From AC-32 sp963763475 (GTDB lineage Bacteria > Actinomycetota > Thermoleophilia > Gaiellales > Gaiellaceae), in NCBI GenBank assembly GCA_963763475.1, contig CAVXOR010000006.1, positions 124,001 through 188,000 of the forward strand: 64,000 bases of DNA. The letters are read 5' to 3'. The notes under the pieces were generated by a model. That model searched no databases, had not been told where the DNA came from, and saw only the letters and a program-made list of their open reading frames with translations. A program made the position numbers and the translations under genes. Shown one piece after another: positions 27,409-35,496 of the stretch (position 1 is the first letter of the stretch; every line of letters begins with the position of its first letter).

Positions 27409-28337
27409 GCCAGGTCCTGCTCGCCGCGCCGCGCTCGTTCTGCGCCGGGGTCGACCGCGCGATCGAGATCGTCGAGATCCTGCTCGAGCAGCACGGGCCG
27501 CCGGTCTACGTCCGCCACCAGATCGTTCACAACGACCACGTCGTACGACGGCTCGAAGGCCTCGGCGCGGTCTTCGTCGACCACGAGGACCAGATCCCGG
27601 CGGGTGCGATCTGCGTCCTGTCGGCCCATGGCGTGGCGCCGTCGGTGCGCGCCAACTGCGAGGCCCGCGGCCTGCGCGTCGTGGACGCGGTCTGCCCGCT
27701 CGTCTCGAAGGTGCACGCCGAGGCGAGGCGTTACGCCGACAGCGGCCACCTGGTCGCGCTCGTCGGCCACGCCGACCACGTCGAGGTGATCGGCACGCGC
27801 GGAGAGCGGCCCGAGGCGACGATCGTGATCGAGTCGCCCGAGGACGCCGCGAAGCTCGACTCCGGCGGCAAGCCGGTCGCCGTGGTCACGCAGACGACGC
27901 TCTCGCTGGACGACGTCGCCGAGACGGTCGACGCGCTGGGCGCGCGCTTCGGCGACCTCAAGCGGCCGGCCGCGGACGACATCTGCTACGCGACGCAGAA
28001 CCGCCAGGACGCGGTCAAGGAGCTCGCCAAGGGCGGAGCCACGCTGATCCTCGTGATCGGCTCCGAGACCAGCTCGAACGCGCGCCGCCTGGTCGAGGTG
28101 GCCCAGCGCCACGGCTCGACCGCGCTGCTGATCGACGGCGAGAGCGGGATCGACCCGGAGTCACTCACCGGCCACGAGACGATCGGCGTCACCGCCGGCG
28201 CCTCGACGCCCGAGGAGCTCGTCGCGCTCGTCCTGCGCGGCCTCGCCTCGTTCGGCTACGACGAGCTGGGCGAGGTCGAGGTGGCCAGGGAGAACGTCAG
28301 CTTCCGCCTGCCGCGGGAGGTCACCTCGCCCGCATGA
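27396..28337 (+). CDS. ispH: 4-hydroxy-3-methylbut-2-enyl diphosphate reductase
   Basis: A 313-residue IspH/LytB enzyme making IPP and DMAPP in the last step of the MEP pathway. The three Fe-S cysteines are in PRSFCAGVDRA (about 15), VDAVCPLVSKVH (about 105) and DDICYATQNRQ (about 195). HGVAPSV and QTTLSLDDV are also conserved. A GTG start lies inside the end of hpnG. Its place in the operon ties isoprenoid supply to hopanoid synthesis. Confidence 0.96.
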   Translation: MVAIGQVLLAAPRSFCAGVDRAIEIVEILLEQHGPPVYVRHQIVHNDHVVRRLEGLGAVFVDHEDQIPAGAICVLSAHGVAPSVRANCEARGLRVVDAVCPLVSKVHAEARRYADSGHLVALVGHADHVEVIGTRGERPEATIVIESPEDAAKLDSGGKPVAVVTQTTLSLDDVAETVDALGARFGDLKRPAADDICYATQNRQDAVKELAKGGATLILVIGSETSSNARRLVEVAQRHGSTALLIDGESGIDPESLTGHETIGVTAGASTPEELVALVLRGLASFGYDELGEVEVARENVSFRLPREVTSPA

Positions 28338-28720
28338 CCAGCGTCGAAGTCCCGTACTCGATCGCGTCGGCCCTGCCGTCGCTGACGGTGCTCGACATCA
28401 CGAACGAGATCCGCCGCGAGCTCTCCCGGTCCGGGCGCGAGAGCGGGATCGCCTACGTCTCGCCGCTCGAGGACGTAGCGCTCGTGCGCGTGCAGGAGCG
28501 TGAGTCCGGGTTCTTCACCGACCTCGAGGAGCTGCTCACACGCCTCGTGCCGCAGGAGGAGCGTGAGCGCGAGCGGCTGCTGTGCATGCTGCTCGGCCCG
28601 CGCGGCGAGCAGATCCCGTTCGCCGACGGCGACCTCTGCCTCGGCCAGTGGCAGCGGATCCTGCTGCTCGGCTTCGACCGTCCGTCGCAGCCGCGTTGGA
28701 ATCTGACGCTACTGGGCTAA
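28334..28720 (+). CDS. YjbQ (UPF0047)-like protein, degenerate
   Basis: A 128-residue protein. The C-terminal half, LLGPRGEQIPFADGDLCLGQ followed by WQRILLLGFDRP, is the typical end of the YjbQ/UPF0047 fold. The histidines that bind metal in this family (an HTTA-like motif and an HN pair) are absent; the corresponding region reads YVSPLEDVALVRVQE. It is probably not a YjbQ-type enzyme, and its job is unknown. It overlaps ispH by ATGA, so it is the last gene of the hopanoid operon. Confidence 0.65.
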   Translation: MTSVEVPYSIASALPSLTVLDITNEIRRELSRSGRESGIAYVSPLEDVALVRVQERESGFFTDLEELLTRLVPQEERERERLLCMLLGPRGEQIPFADGDLCLGQWQRILLLGFDRPSQPRWNLTLLG

Positions 28721-28723
28721 TCT
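28718..28723 (+). promoter_or_regulatory. -10 box TAATCT of a probable leaderless promoter
   Basis: TAATCT ends 7 nt before the ATG at 28731 and overlaps the stop of the previous gene by three bases. It separates the copper/membrane cluster from the hopanoid operon. Confidence 0.5.
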
Positions 28724-28730
28724 TCACCGC

Positions 28731-29393
28731 ATGAAGCGCGCACGGCGGCACCAGCGCTTTTCGGCCGGACTCGCGTTCGCGCTGCTCGCGCTGATCGCCG
28801 AGCTGACGGGCCGCAGCCTCACGCACCGGCTGAACGTCGGGCAGCACGTCCGCTCGTCGGCCTACTCGGGCGCGGAGTACTACCCGTTCCTGCTCGCGGC
28901 GGTGAAGCTCGGCGTGGCGCTCCTCGCCGCGCGGCTGGCCTGGCGCTTCGTTCGCGCGCACACCGCTGCGCGGGCCGGGCGTCGCGTGCTGGCGGCCGTC
29001 GGCAAGGACGCGGCGCCGGTGCCGCGGCTCCGGCTCGACCTCTCGCCACGGCTCTGGGCGCTCGCCTTCCTGACGACGTCGATCTTCTACCTCGTCCAGG
29101 CCGACGCCGAGCAGGCCGCGGCCGGCCGCTGGCCGCTGCTCGCTCCCTGGCTGCACACGTCCGCGCTGCCGGTTTTCGCCGTGCTCGCAGTGCTCGTCGC
29201 GCTGGCCTGGAGCGCAGTCGCCAGCTGGCTGCGCGAGTACGAGCGCTACGCGGAGGACACCTGCGCCCGCGCCCAGCGGGTCGGCCGCGGCGCCGACCTG
29301 CCGCCCGCAGCACACCCACGGGCGAGCGCATCGCCGCCCCGAAAGCTCTTCGGCCTCGCCTTCGAGAGCCGGCCGCCGCCCCTCCCCGCGTAG
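28731..29393 (+). CDS. Hypothetical membrane protein
   Basis: 220 residues with about four hydrophobic segments (near 12-26, 50-70, 105-125 and 140-165) and a Pro/Arg-rich cytoplasmic tail. I do not recognise the family. It precedes the two membrane proteins and the CopC-CopD gene on the same strand, so a link to metal handling is possible but only by position. Confidence 0.65.
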   Translation: MKRARRHQRFSAGLAFALLALIAELTGRSLTHRLNVGQHVRSSAYSGAEYYPFLLAAVKLGVALLAARLAWRFVRAHTAARAGRRVLAAVGKDAAPVPRLRLDLSPRLWALAFLTTSIFYLVQADAEQAAAGRWPLLAPWLHTSALPVFAVLAVLVALAWSAVASWLREYERYAEDTCARAQRVGRGADLPPAAHPRASASPPRKLFGLAFESRPPPLPA

Positions 29394-29450
29394 CCCGCGG
29401 ACAGCGCCCAGAGCCCGCGGGACCGTGTCGTCCCGACCTGGGGAGGTGGA

Positions 29451-29726
29451 ATGAGCACTCAACTCATCACGGAGCGGGCGCTCGCCCGTTCCCGCTCGAC
29501 CCGAGCCCGGCTCGTCGCCGCGCTGGGGCCACTGACGATGCTCGGCGGCGTCGCCTGGGGCTTCCTGCAGCCGTACCGGCTGACCGTGCTGCACCCGCAC
29601 GGGGAGGGCTTCTGGTGGCTGCTCGTCGAGCCGCCGCTGCTCGTCGTCGGGGTGGGGATCGTGTTCGCGCTGCTGATCGCGCCCGGCCTGATCGAGGACC
29701 TGGAGGACCATGCAGCCGCCAGCTGA
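29451..29726 (+). CDS. Small two-helix membrane protein
   Basis: 91 residues with two hydrophobic segments (about 24-40 and 55-80) joined by LHPHGEGFWWLLVEPP, which has two His that could bind metal. The start is decided by GGGGAGGTGG upstream. Family unknown. It overlaps the next gene by 17 bp, indicating co-translation with it. Confidence 0.65.
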   Translation: MSTQLITERALARSRSTRARLVAALGPLTMLGGVAWGFLQPYRLTVLHPHGEGFWWLLVEPPLLVVGVGIVFALLIAPGLIEDLEDHAAAS

Positions 29727-30294
29727 GCATGTCCACTGGCTGTTCGCGACCGGCTTCCTGTTGCTGGCGCTGTGCCTGCTGGCGCGGGCGATCGTCGGCG
29801 ACGAGGTCTGGGCCCGCCGCGCCTGGCGCGCCTACCTCTGGCCGAGCCTGCTCTTCGGCCTGGGGGTGCTGATGTGGCCGGTGATGGTCTTCTTCACCAA
29901 CTCGACGATCCACATGGTCGCCCACGGGGCGTGGGCCCAGACGATGATGCTCGCCGGCGCGGCCGAGCTCGGCCTGCTGCGCGGGAAGCTGCACAACCCA
30001 GCGTGGCGCCTGTGCCTGCCGCTCTCGCTCGCGGTCTCGGGCACGGCGCTGCTCGTGCACGAGCAGAACGGTTGGTACTTCGCGCGCGCCGCGTTCCTGC
30101 ACCACGCGCTGGGCTGGACGGCGCTGATCGGCGCGCTGTTCCCGCTGCTGATGGCCTTCCGGCCGCGGGCCCGCGTCTGGGGAGCCGGGCTGGCAATGAC
30201 GCTCCTCGTGGTCTCCGTGCTGCTCTTCTCCGACCGCGACGTGGCGCCGGTCTTCGGCCACCTCTCGCCGCTCGCCGGGGAGCCGCACCGGTGA
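29710..30294 (+). CDS. Hypothetical His-rich polytopic membrane protein
   Basis: 194 residues with about six membrane segments. His residues fall at membrane edges (HVHWLF, STIHMVAHGAWAQ, FLHHALGW), a pattern seen in heme- or metal-binding membrane proteins. No named family is recognised. Its stop overlaps the GTG of the CopC-CopD gene (GTGA), so a role in copper handling or assembly of a membrane metalloprotein is a reasonable inference. Confidence 0.65.
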   Translation: MQPPAEHVHWLFATGFLLLALCLLARAIVGDEVWARRAWRAYLWPSLLFGLGVLMWPVMVFFTNSTIHMVAHGAWAQTMMLAGAAELGLLRGKLHNPAWRLCLPLSLAVSGTALLVHEQNGWYFARAAFLHHALGWTALIGALFPLLMAFRPRARVWGAGLAMTLLVVSVLLFSDRDVAPVFGHLSPLAGEPHR

Positions 30295-31592
30295 GGAAGC
30301 TGCTCGCCGTCGCCCTGCTCGCTCTCGCGCTGCCGGCGGGTGCCTCGGCCCACGCGACGCTGACGACCACGCACCCGGAGTTCGGCTCTCGAATCGGGTC
30401 GTCCCCGAAGTACGTCGTGCTCACCTTCGACCAGAGCGTCGACGTCCTGCCGAACGCGATCCGCGTCTATGCCGCCGATGGTCGGCTCGTCTCCGGGGAC
30501 ACGGGCGCGACCAATCCGGACAAACGGACGATCGATGCGCCGGTCTCGCGGCTGCCGCGCGGCGGCTACACAGTGCGCTGGCGCGTGGTGTCCGCGGACG
30601 GACACGTCGTCTCCGGCGTCTTCACCTTCGGCGTCCGGATGCGCGCGCCTGAGGCGAGCGAGGCCTTCGGCGCGGGCGGGCCGACGACCAGCGAGCACCT
30701 CGTGCGCTGGCTCTACTTCGTCGCCCTGGCGCTGCTGGCCGGCGGGCTCGGCTTCCGGCTGCTGGTCGTGCGAGGCCCGCTCGGCGCCGCGGCGCAGCGC
30801 CGTTTCTACCTGCTGGTCGCGGCAGGGGTGGTCGGCGCCCTGGAGGTCGGGATCCTCGCCTTCCTGCTCCGGGCCGAGGACGCGCTCCAGCTTCCGTTCG
30901 TCGACTACCTCTACGGCGACCTCTCGTCGCTGGCGAAGACGCGCTTCGGCTATGCGTTCGTGGCGATGACGCTCGGCTACGCGCTCGTGGCGGCGCTCGT
31001 CTTCCTGGCCTGGCTGACCGATCGCGAGCGGCTGCTCTGGCCGGCCTTCGCGCTGGCGATCGGGTTCGCCTCGGGCCTCTCGCTCTCGGGTCACTCGGCC
31101 GCGGACGCGGGCTCGTCCTGGCTCTCACAGCTCGCCGACTGGCTGCACCTCTCTGCGGCCGCGCTCTGGGTCGGCGGGCTCGTGCAGCTCGCATTCGTGA
31201 TCTGGCCGCTCGAGCCCTCGCTGCGTCGGCAAGCCTTCCTGCGCTTCTCGCGGCTGGCGACCGTGCTGATCGTCGTGCTGCTCGCGGCCGGGACGTACCT
31301 GAGCATCCTGCGGCTGCCGCACCTCGCCGACCTCTGGACGCAGGGCTACGGGCGCGTGCTGCTGGTGAAGCTCGGGCTCGTCTCGCTCGCCCTGGCCTGG
31401 GGCGCTGCACACCACTTCCTCGTCCGGCCGAGGCTCGAGCGGGGAGCACCGCTGTTCGCTGGCCTGCCGCGCAGCCTGGCCGGCGAGAGCGCGGTCGGGA
31501 TGGCGATTCTGCTCGCGGCAGCCGTCCTGGTGGACTCGAAGCCGCCGCCGCAGCCGCTGAAGCCCTTAGATGCGGCGGCTGAGCAGCGCTAG
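30291..31592 (+). CDS. CopC-CopD fusion, copper resistance/transport protein
   Basis: 433 residues. A signal peptide (about 1-19, ending in ASA) precedes the CopC beta-sandwich (20-120), whose mature N-terminus would be the copper-binding His in AHATLTTTHPEFG, with a second His and an Asp in VSADGHVVSGVFTFGV. The CopD membrane domain follows (about 140-420, eight helices) with WLHLSAAALWVGG and FSRLATVLIVVLL. CopC binds copper outside the membrane and CopD is thought to bring it in. GTG start, GTGA overlap. The 3' end overlaps the convergent lytic transglycosylase gene by 27 bp. Confidence 0.92.
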   Translation: MRKLLAVALLALALPAGASAHATLTTTHPEFGSRIGSSPKYVVLTFDQSVDVLPNAIRVYAADGRLVSGDTGATNPDKRTIDAPVSRLPRGGYTVRWRVVSADGHVVSGVFTFGVRMRAPEASEAFGAGGPTTSEHLVRWLYFVALALLAGGLGFRLLVVRGPLGAAAQRRFYLLVAAGVVGALEVGILAFLLRAEDALQLPFVDYLYGDLSSLAKTRFGYAFVAMTLGYALVAALVFLAWLTDRERLLWPAFALAIGFASGLSLSGHSAADAGSSWLSQLADWLHLSAAALWVGGLVQLAFVIWPLEPSLRRQAFLRFSRLATVLIVVLLAAGTYLSILRLPHLADLWTQGYGRVLLVKLGLVSLALAWGAAHHFLVRPRLERGAPLFAGLPRSLAGESAVGMAILLAAAVLVDSKPPPQPLKPLDAAAEQR

Positions 31593-32465
31593 GACGTTCC
31601 GGACGAACAGCCGCGTGCCCGCGAGCTGGCCGTGCTTGCGCACCGAGTGCGGCCCCTGGTACCAGGCAGCCAGCGCGAGCGTGCGGTTGCCGTGGAACTC
31701 CCGCAGCAGGTGTCGCAGGTAGACGACGCCGATGCGGATGTTCCCGGAGGTCGATCTCGGCACCTTGTAGCCGATCAGCACCGACTGGACGTACGAGCGC
31801 GTGCTCGGCAGCACCTGCAATACGCCGCGCGCGCCGGCCGAGGAGACCAGGCCCGGCTGGAAGCCGGACTCCATCCACGCGAGTGCCCGCACGAGCGCCG
31901 GGTCGAGCCGGTACGCGATCGCCCAGTTCGTCAGCATCGTGCGCACGCTCGGGGCCGGAGCTGGGCTGGGGCGGACCGGCCGCACGCCGGGGCTGCGGTG
32001 TCCGAGCGCCGAGAGCGTGACCGGCCCGGCGACGCCGTCGACTGCCAGCCGGCGCATTCGCTGATAGCGCCGCAGCGCCCGCTCGGTCGCCCGGTCGAAG
32101 AAGCCGTACACCGGTACGAGCGTGCCGCGGCGCGCGAGCATGTACTGCAGCACGGAGACGTCCCAGCCGAAGAGCCCGCGCCGTAGCGTCCGCCGCCCGA
32201 AGACAGGGGTGCCGAGCGGCCCGAGCGCGCGGCGGGTGGAAGGCCCGGCGCGACCGTCCGCCACCAGCCCGGCGCGCCGCTGAAAGGCCTTGGTCGCGCG
32301 CACCGTCTGCGGCCCGGCGATCGCGTCGATCGGGCCGTTGTAGAGCCCGTACGCGCGCAGGGCGACCTGGAGACCCGCGATCTGCGGGTTCCCGGCGTGT
32401 GCGGCCGTCACCAGCGTGAGCCCCGCCAGCAAGGCCGCCGAGAAGACGACGAATCTGCCGGCCAC
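31566..32465 (-). CDS. Peptidoglycan-binding, SLT-type lytic transglycosylase
   Basis: 299 residues. A signal peptide (about 1-21, ending AHA) is followed by two peptidoglycan-binding helical repeats (about 30-85, GLYNGPIDAIAGPQTVRATK; about 100-150, YGFFDRATERALRRYQRMRR) and a C-terminal lysozyme-like domain (about 175-295) with the catalytic Glu in LAWMESGFQPGLVSSAGARG. It should cut glycan strands in the wall. A GTG start at the signal peptide is preferred; longer in-frame extensions overlap the divergent epimerase gene. Confidence 0.87.
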   Translation of the reverse strand: MAGRFVVFSAALLAGLTLVTAAHAGNPQIAGLQVALRAYGLYNGPIDAIAGPQTVRATKAFQRRAGLVADGRAGPSTRRALGPLGTPVFGRRTLRRGLFGWDVSVLQYMLARRGTLVPVYGFFDRATERALRRYQRMRRLAVDGVAGPVTLSALGHRSPGVRPVRPSPAPAPSVRTMLTNWAIAYRLDPALVRALAWMESGFQPGLVSSAGARGVLQVLPSTRSYVQSVLIGYKVPRSTSGNIRIGVVYLRHLLREFHGNRTLALAAWYQGPHSVRKHGQLAGTRLFVRNVLALLSRRI

Positions 32466-32492
32466 GAGCGGACCCGGTTCGAGCCGCGCGCG

Positions 32493-32498
32493 TAGAGT
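32493..32498 (+). promoter_or_regulatory. -10 box TAGAGT of a probable leaderless promoter
   Basis: TAGAGT ends 9 nt before the ATG of the epimerase gene at 32508, and no Shine-Dalgarno is present. Confidence 0.4.
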
Positions 32499-32507
32499 CC
32501 TGCCGCG

Positions 32508-33539
32508 ATGCGATGGGCGATCACCGGCGGCGCCGGCTTCCTCGGCCTCCACCTGGCGCGCCGGCTGCTGGCCGAGGGGCACGAAGCGCGCACGCTCGAT
32601 CTCGCGCCTCTCGACGACTCCGAGCTCGAGCGCTCGGTCGAGGAGCTGCACGGCGACGTTCGCGACCCAGCGGCGGCCGCGCGGCTCGCCGAGGGCGCCG
32701 ACGTCCTCGTGCACGCCGCGGCCGCGCTGCCGATCCAGGCCTCCCGCGACTCGATCCGCTCGGTGAACGTCGAGGGGACCGCGATCGTGCTCGCGGCCGC
32801 GCTCGAGGCCGGCGTGCGCAGGGCGGTGCTGATCTCGTCGACCGCGGTTTACGGCGTGCCGAAGCACCACCCGATCGACGAGACCTCGCCGCTCGTCGGC
32901 GTCGGCCACTACGGCGAGTCGAAGATCGACGCCGAGCAGGTCGCGCGGGACTTCGGGCAGCGGGGCCTAGAGGTCGTGATCCTCCGTCCCAAGACCTTCA
33001 TCGGCCCCGAGCGGCTGGGCGTCTTCGAGATCCTGTTCGACTGGATCCGCGAGGGCCGGCGCATCCCGATCCTCGGCGACGGCTCGAACCGCTACCAGCT
33101 GCTCGCCGTCGAGGACCTGGTCGAGACGACCCTTGCCGCGGCGGAGGCGCAGGTCGCGGGCGAGACCTTCAACGTCGGCGCCACGAAGTTCGGCACCGTC
33201 CGCTCCGACCTCGAAGCGCTGATCGCTCACGCGGGCTCGGGCAGTCGTCTGCGCCCGGTGCCGGCGCGTCCAGCCGAGCTCGCCCTGCGCGCGCTCGAGC
33301 TGGCGCGTCTGTCACCGCTGGCCGAGTGGCACTACCGCACCGCGCACCGAGATTCCTACGTCGAGACGGCCAAGGCGCAGCGCCTGCTCGATTTCGCGCC
33401 GCGTCTCTCGAACGAAGAGGCGCTCTGCGAGACCTACGACTGGTACCTCGCGAACCGCGGCCGTGTCGGGGGTGCCGGCATCACGCACCGCGTCCCCTGG
33501 GACCAGCGGGCGCTGGGGCTGCTGAAACGCCTGAGCTAG
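32508..33539 (+). CDS. NAD-dependent epimerase/dehydratase
   Basis: A 343-residue extended SDR. TGGAGFLGLHLARRL binds NAD (residues 6-20). The catalytic set is Ser/Thr in LISSTAVYGVPKHHP and YxxxK in HYGESKIDAEQ. VILRPKTFIGPERLGVFEIL and the substrate-loop Tyr of NRYQLLAVEDLVE follow, as in sugar-nucleotide epimerases. Substrate unknown. It faces the protease gene with 8 nt between stops. Confidence 0.87.
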   Translation: MRWAITGGAGFLGLHLARRLLAEGHEARTLDLAPLDDSELERSVEELHGDVRDPAAAARLAEGADVLVHAAAALPIQASRDSIRSVNVEGTAIVLAAALEAGVRRAVLISSTAVYGVPKHHPIDETSPLVGVGHYGESKIDAEQVARDFGQRGLEVVILRPKTFIGPERLGVFEILFDWIREGRRIPILGDGSNRYQLLAVEDLVETTLAAAEAQVAGETFNVGATKFGTVRSDLEALIAHAGSGSRLRPVPARPAELALRALELARLSPLAEWHYRTAHRDSYVETAKAQRLLDFAPRLSNEEALCETYDWYLANRGRVGGAGITHRVPWDQRALGLLKRLS

Positions 33540-33547
33540 GAGGCGGC

Positions 33548-35242
33548 TCAAGGTCCCACGTCTCCGTAGACGTTGCTCTGGACGTCGGCCCAGGAGACGT
33601 CGCTCCAGGAGACGTCGGACCAGGAGACATCCGACCACGAGACGTCGCTCCAGGAAACGTCGCTCCAGGAGACGTCGGACCAGGAGACGTCCGACCACGC
33701 GGCGTCGGCCCAGGAGACGTCGAGCCACGAGACCGCGTCCCAGCTGATCGAAGCCCTGGCCGCGTCGAGCCAGGAGACGTCGTCGAAGACCAGGCCCTCG
33801 CCGTCGCCCTCCGGATCGGGCACGAGGAACGCGTCGAGCGCGCGGTTCGGGTTCGGCGGAGACTGCAACGCGGCCGCTGCCGGCGCGTACACCTCGCCGA
33901 CTCCGCCGGCGAGCGTTCTCACCTTGCGGAGCGGGCGTGCCTTGAGCATCAGCGCGCCCTTGACCTGGCCGGGTGAGAGTGCCGGATTGAGCGTCAGCAG
34001 GTCGGCCGCGATGCCGGAGACGATCGGCGCGGACAGCGACGTGCCCGAAAGCTGGATGTAGGTGCCCTCGGTTGCGTTGATCACCTGCTTCGGCTTCTCG
34101 CGCGCGAGCGTCGAGCCGGCCGGGACCGGGCCGACGATCGCCCTGCCGGGCGCGCTCAGCTCGGGCTTGGCGAAGCCGTCGAGCGTGTAACCCCACGCCG
34201 ACCACGGAGCCAGGTCGGCACGGTCGGGATTGGTCGAGTTGTGCAGGTCGAGCGCGCCGACGGTGATCACGAACGGGTCGTTCGCGGGCGAGTAGGCCAT
34301 CGGCGTCCGCTGGCCGCCCTGGGCCTGGTTGCCGGAGGCGGCCACGACGACGACGCCCGCGAACCAGAGCTTCTCGACCGCCTTGTCGAGCGGGTCCCAG
34401 CGGAAGCTGGTCGGGCTCGCGGAGTGGAGCGAGAAGTTCGCGACCCGGATGTTGTACTGGCGATGGTTCTTGAGGATCCACTGGGCGGCTGCGATCACGT
34501 CGCTCGTGCGCGCCATGCCCTGGTCGTCCATCACATCCAGCGAGACGATCCCGGCCGTCGGGGCCGCGCCCGCGTGCCCAGGAGCGGAACCCGCGGCCAG
34601 GCCCGCGACGAGCGTCCCGTGGCCGTTGCCGTCGCCGGTTGAGTTGTTCTCGATCGAGGTCAGGTCGAGCTGGGCGAGCACCCGGCCGCCGAAGTCGGTG
34701 CGGCTCGCGTCGATGCCCGAGTCGACGAAGGCGATCGAGGGCATCGAGTCAGAGCCCTTCGAGCGCGCCCCTTGCAGGCTTGCCAGGCCCGGCCAGAGCT
34801 GGTCGACGCCGACCGCCGCGGGCCAGTCCTCGCCCGAGCTGAAGCCGGCCGGGGTGGCGCGCGGTTTGCCCTTCGGGCGCTTGGCCTTCGGATCAGGCTT
34901 CGCGTCGAGCAGGACCGACTGGTCGGGAGTGATCACCAAGCCGGGAGTCGCCGCGAGCTGAGGCAGGTCGCCGGCCACGATCTCGCCCGCGGCCGCGTCG
35001 ACGATTCCCAGCTTCGCGCTCGTGGTTCCGTACTTGTTGAGCGTGCTCTGCGCGCGGCCGAAGCCGTCCGCGCTCTGGACGATCACCGGCATGGACGCGT
35101 TCGGCGTCTGCGTGGCTGCGCGCTGCAGTGAGGGAGCCAAGTAGCTGTCGCGCCAGGCGCGGCCGTGCTCATGGCTGCCGGCAGATGCCGCGAACGGCGC
35201 CGCCAGCGTGAGCAGCAGGAGCGCGAGCAGGCCGCGCGTCAT
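33548..35242 (-). CDS. S8 (subtilisin-like) serine protease with SDVSW repeat tail
   Basis: 564 residues. A signal peptide (1-21, ending in ASA) is followed by an I9-like prodomain with low similarity (about 45-110) and the S8 catalytic domain (about 150-440). The triad is Asp in IAFVDSGIDASRTDF, His in GNGHGTLVAGLAAG and Ser in QLSGTSLSAPIVSG, with the oxyanion Asn in VVAASGNQAQGG. The C-terminus (about 500-550) is a tandem repeat of SDVSW (seven exact copies) preceded by looser copies. Secreted and possibly surface-bound. The ATG after GAGGGA is chosen; a longer frame upstream lacks a signal peptide. Confidence 0.92.
   Translation of the reverse strand: MTRGLLALLLLTLAAPFAASAGSHEHGRAWRDSYLAPSLQRAATQTPNASMPVIVQSADGFGRAQSTLNKYGTTSAKLGIVDAAAGEIVAGDLPQLAATPGLVITPDQSVLLDAKPDPKAKRPKGKPRATPAGFSSGEDWPAAVGVDQLWPGLASLQGARSKGSDSMPSIAFVDSGIDASRTDFGGRVLAQLDLTSIENNSTGDGNGHGTLVAGLAAGSAPGHAGAAPTAGIVSLDVMDDQGMARTSDVIAAAQWILKNHRQYNIRVANFSLHSASPTSFRWDPLDKAVEKLWFAGVVVVAASGNQAQGGQRTPMAYSPANDPFVITVGALDLHNSTNPDRADLAPWSAWGYTLDGFAKPELSAPGRAIVGPVPAGSTLAREKPKQVINATEGTYIQLSGTSLSAPIVSGIAADLLTLNPALSPGQVKGALMLKARPLRKVRTLAGGVGEVYAPAAAALQSPPNPNRALDAFLVPDPEGDGEGLVFDDVSWLDAARASISWDAVSWLDVSWADAAWSDVSWSDVSWSDVSWSDVSWSDVSWSDVSWSDVSWADVQSNVYGDVGP
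33590..33748 (-). repeat. 15-bp tandem repeat encoding SDVSW
   Basis: The 3' end of the protease gene has seven exact protein copies of SDVSW (33590-33694) and four looser ones (ending ISW, VSW, VSW and AAW). The DNA units are near-identical 15-mers that alternate synonymous changes, for example tgg agc and tgg tcc, so the array has been kept at protein level and can probably expand or contract. Confidence 0.9.
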
Positions 35243-35482
35243 CGCCTGGTTGCGTCCCTCGCTCGAGCCTCGGCCACCACGCCTCGTGCTCCAGAGCCCG
35301 CTGCTGCGGGTCTCGCCTCGCACTCCGTCGTCGTTCCGCAAGCCGCTCCCCTCTTTGCCGCTCCCTGAGGCCGCAGTTGGCCTCGTCACGACCGTATTCG
35401 CGGCGCCGACGGCCGGAATCACCCCATAAGGTGATTTGAAGGCTGGTTCCCTCGTCCGGGGGAACAGTTTCGGGGGCGTCCC

Positions 35483-35488
35483 TATACT
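35483..35488 (+). promoter_or_regulatory. -10 box TATACT of a probable leaderless promoter
   Basis: TATACT ends 8 nt before the GTG of the aminotransferase gene and is the best -10 match in the 254-nt gap after the protease gene. The rest of this gap shows nothing coding. Confidence 0.5.
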
Positions 35489-35496
35489 CGCGCGCG

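Noticed and set aside
32476..32485. GGTTCGAGCC, which resembles a tRNA T-loop
   Set aside because: The flanking bases do not pair and no anticodon or acceptor stem is present; it lies in the gap between two genes with good starts.
33590..33748. Short regular DNA repeats that might suggest a CRISPR or other array
   Set aside because: The units are 15 bp without spacers and stay in frame, encoding SDVSW of the protease.
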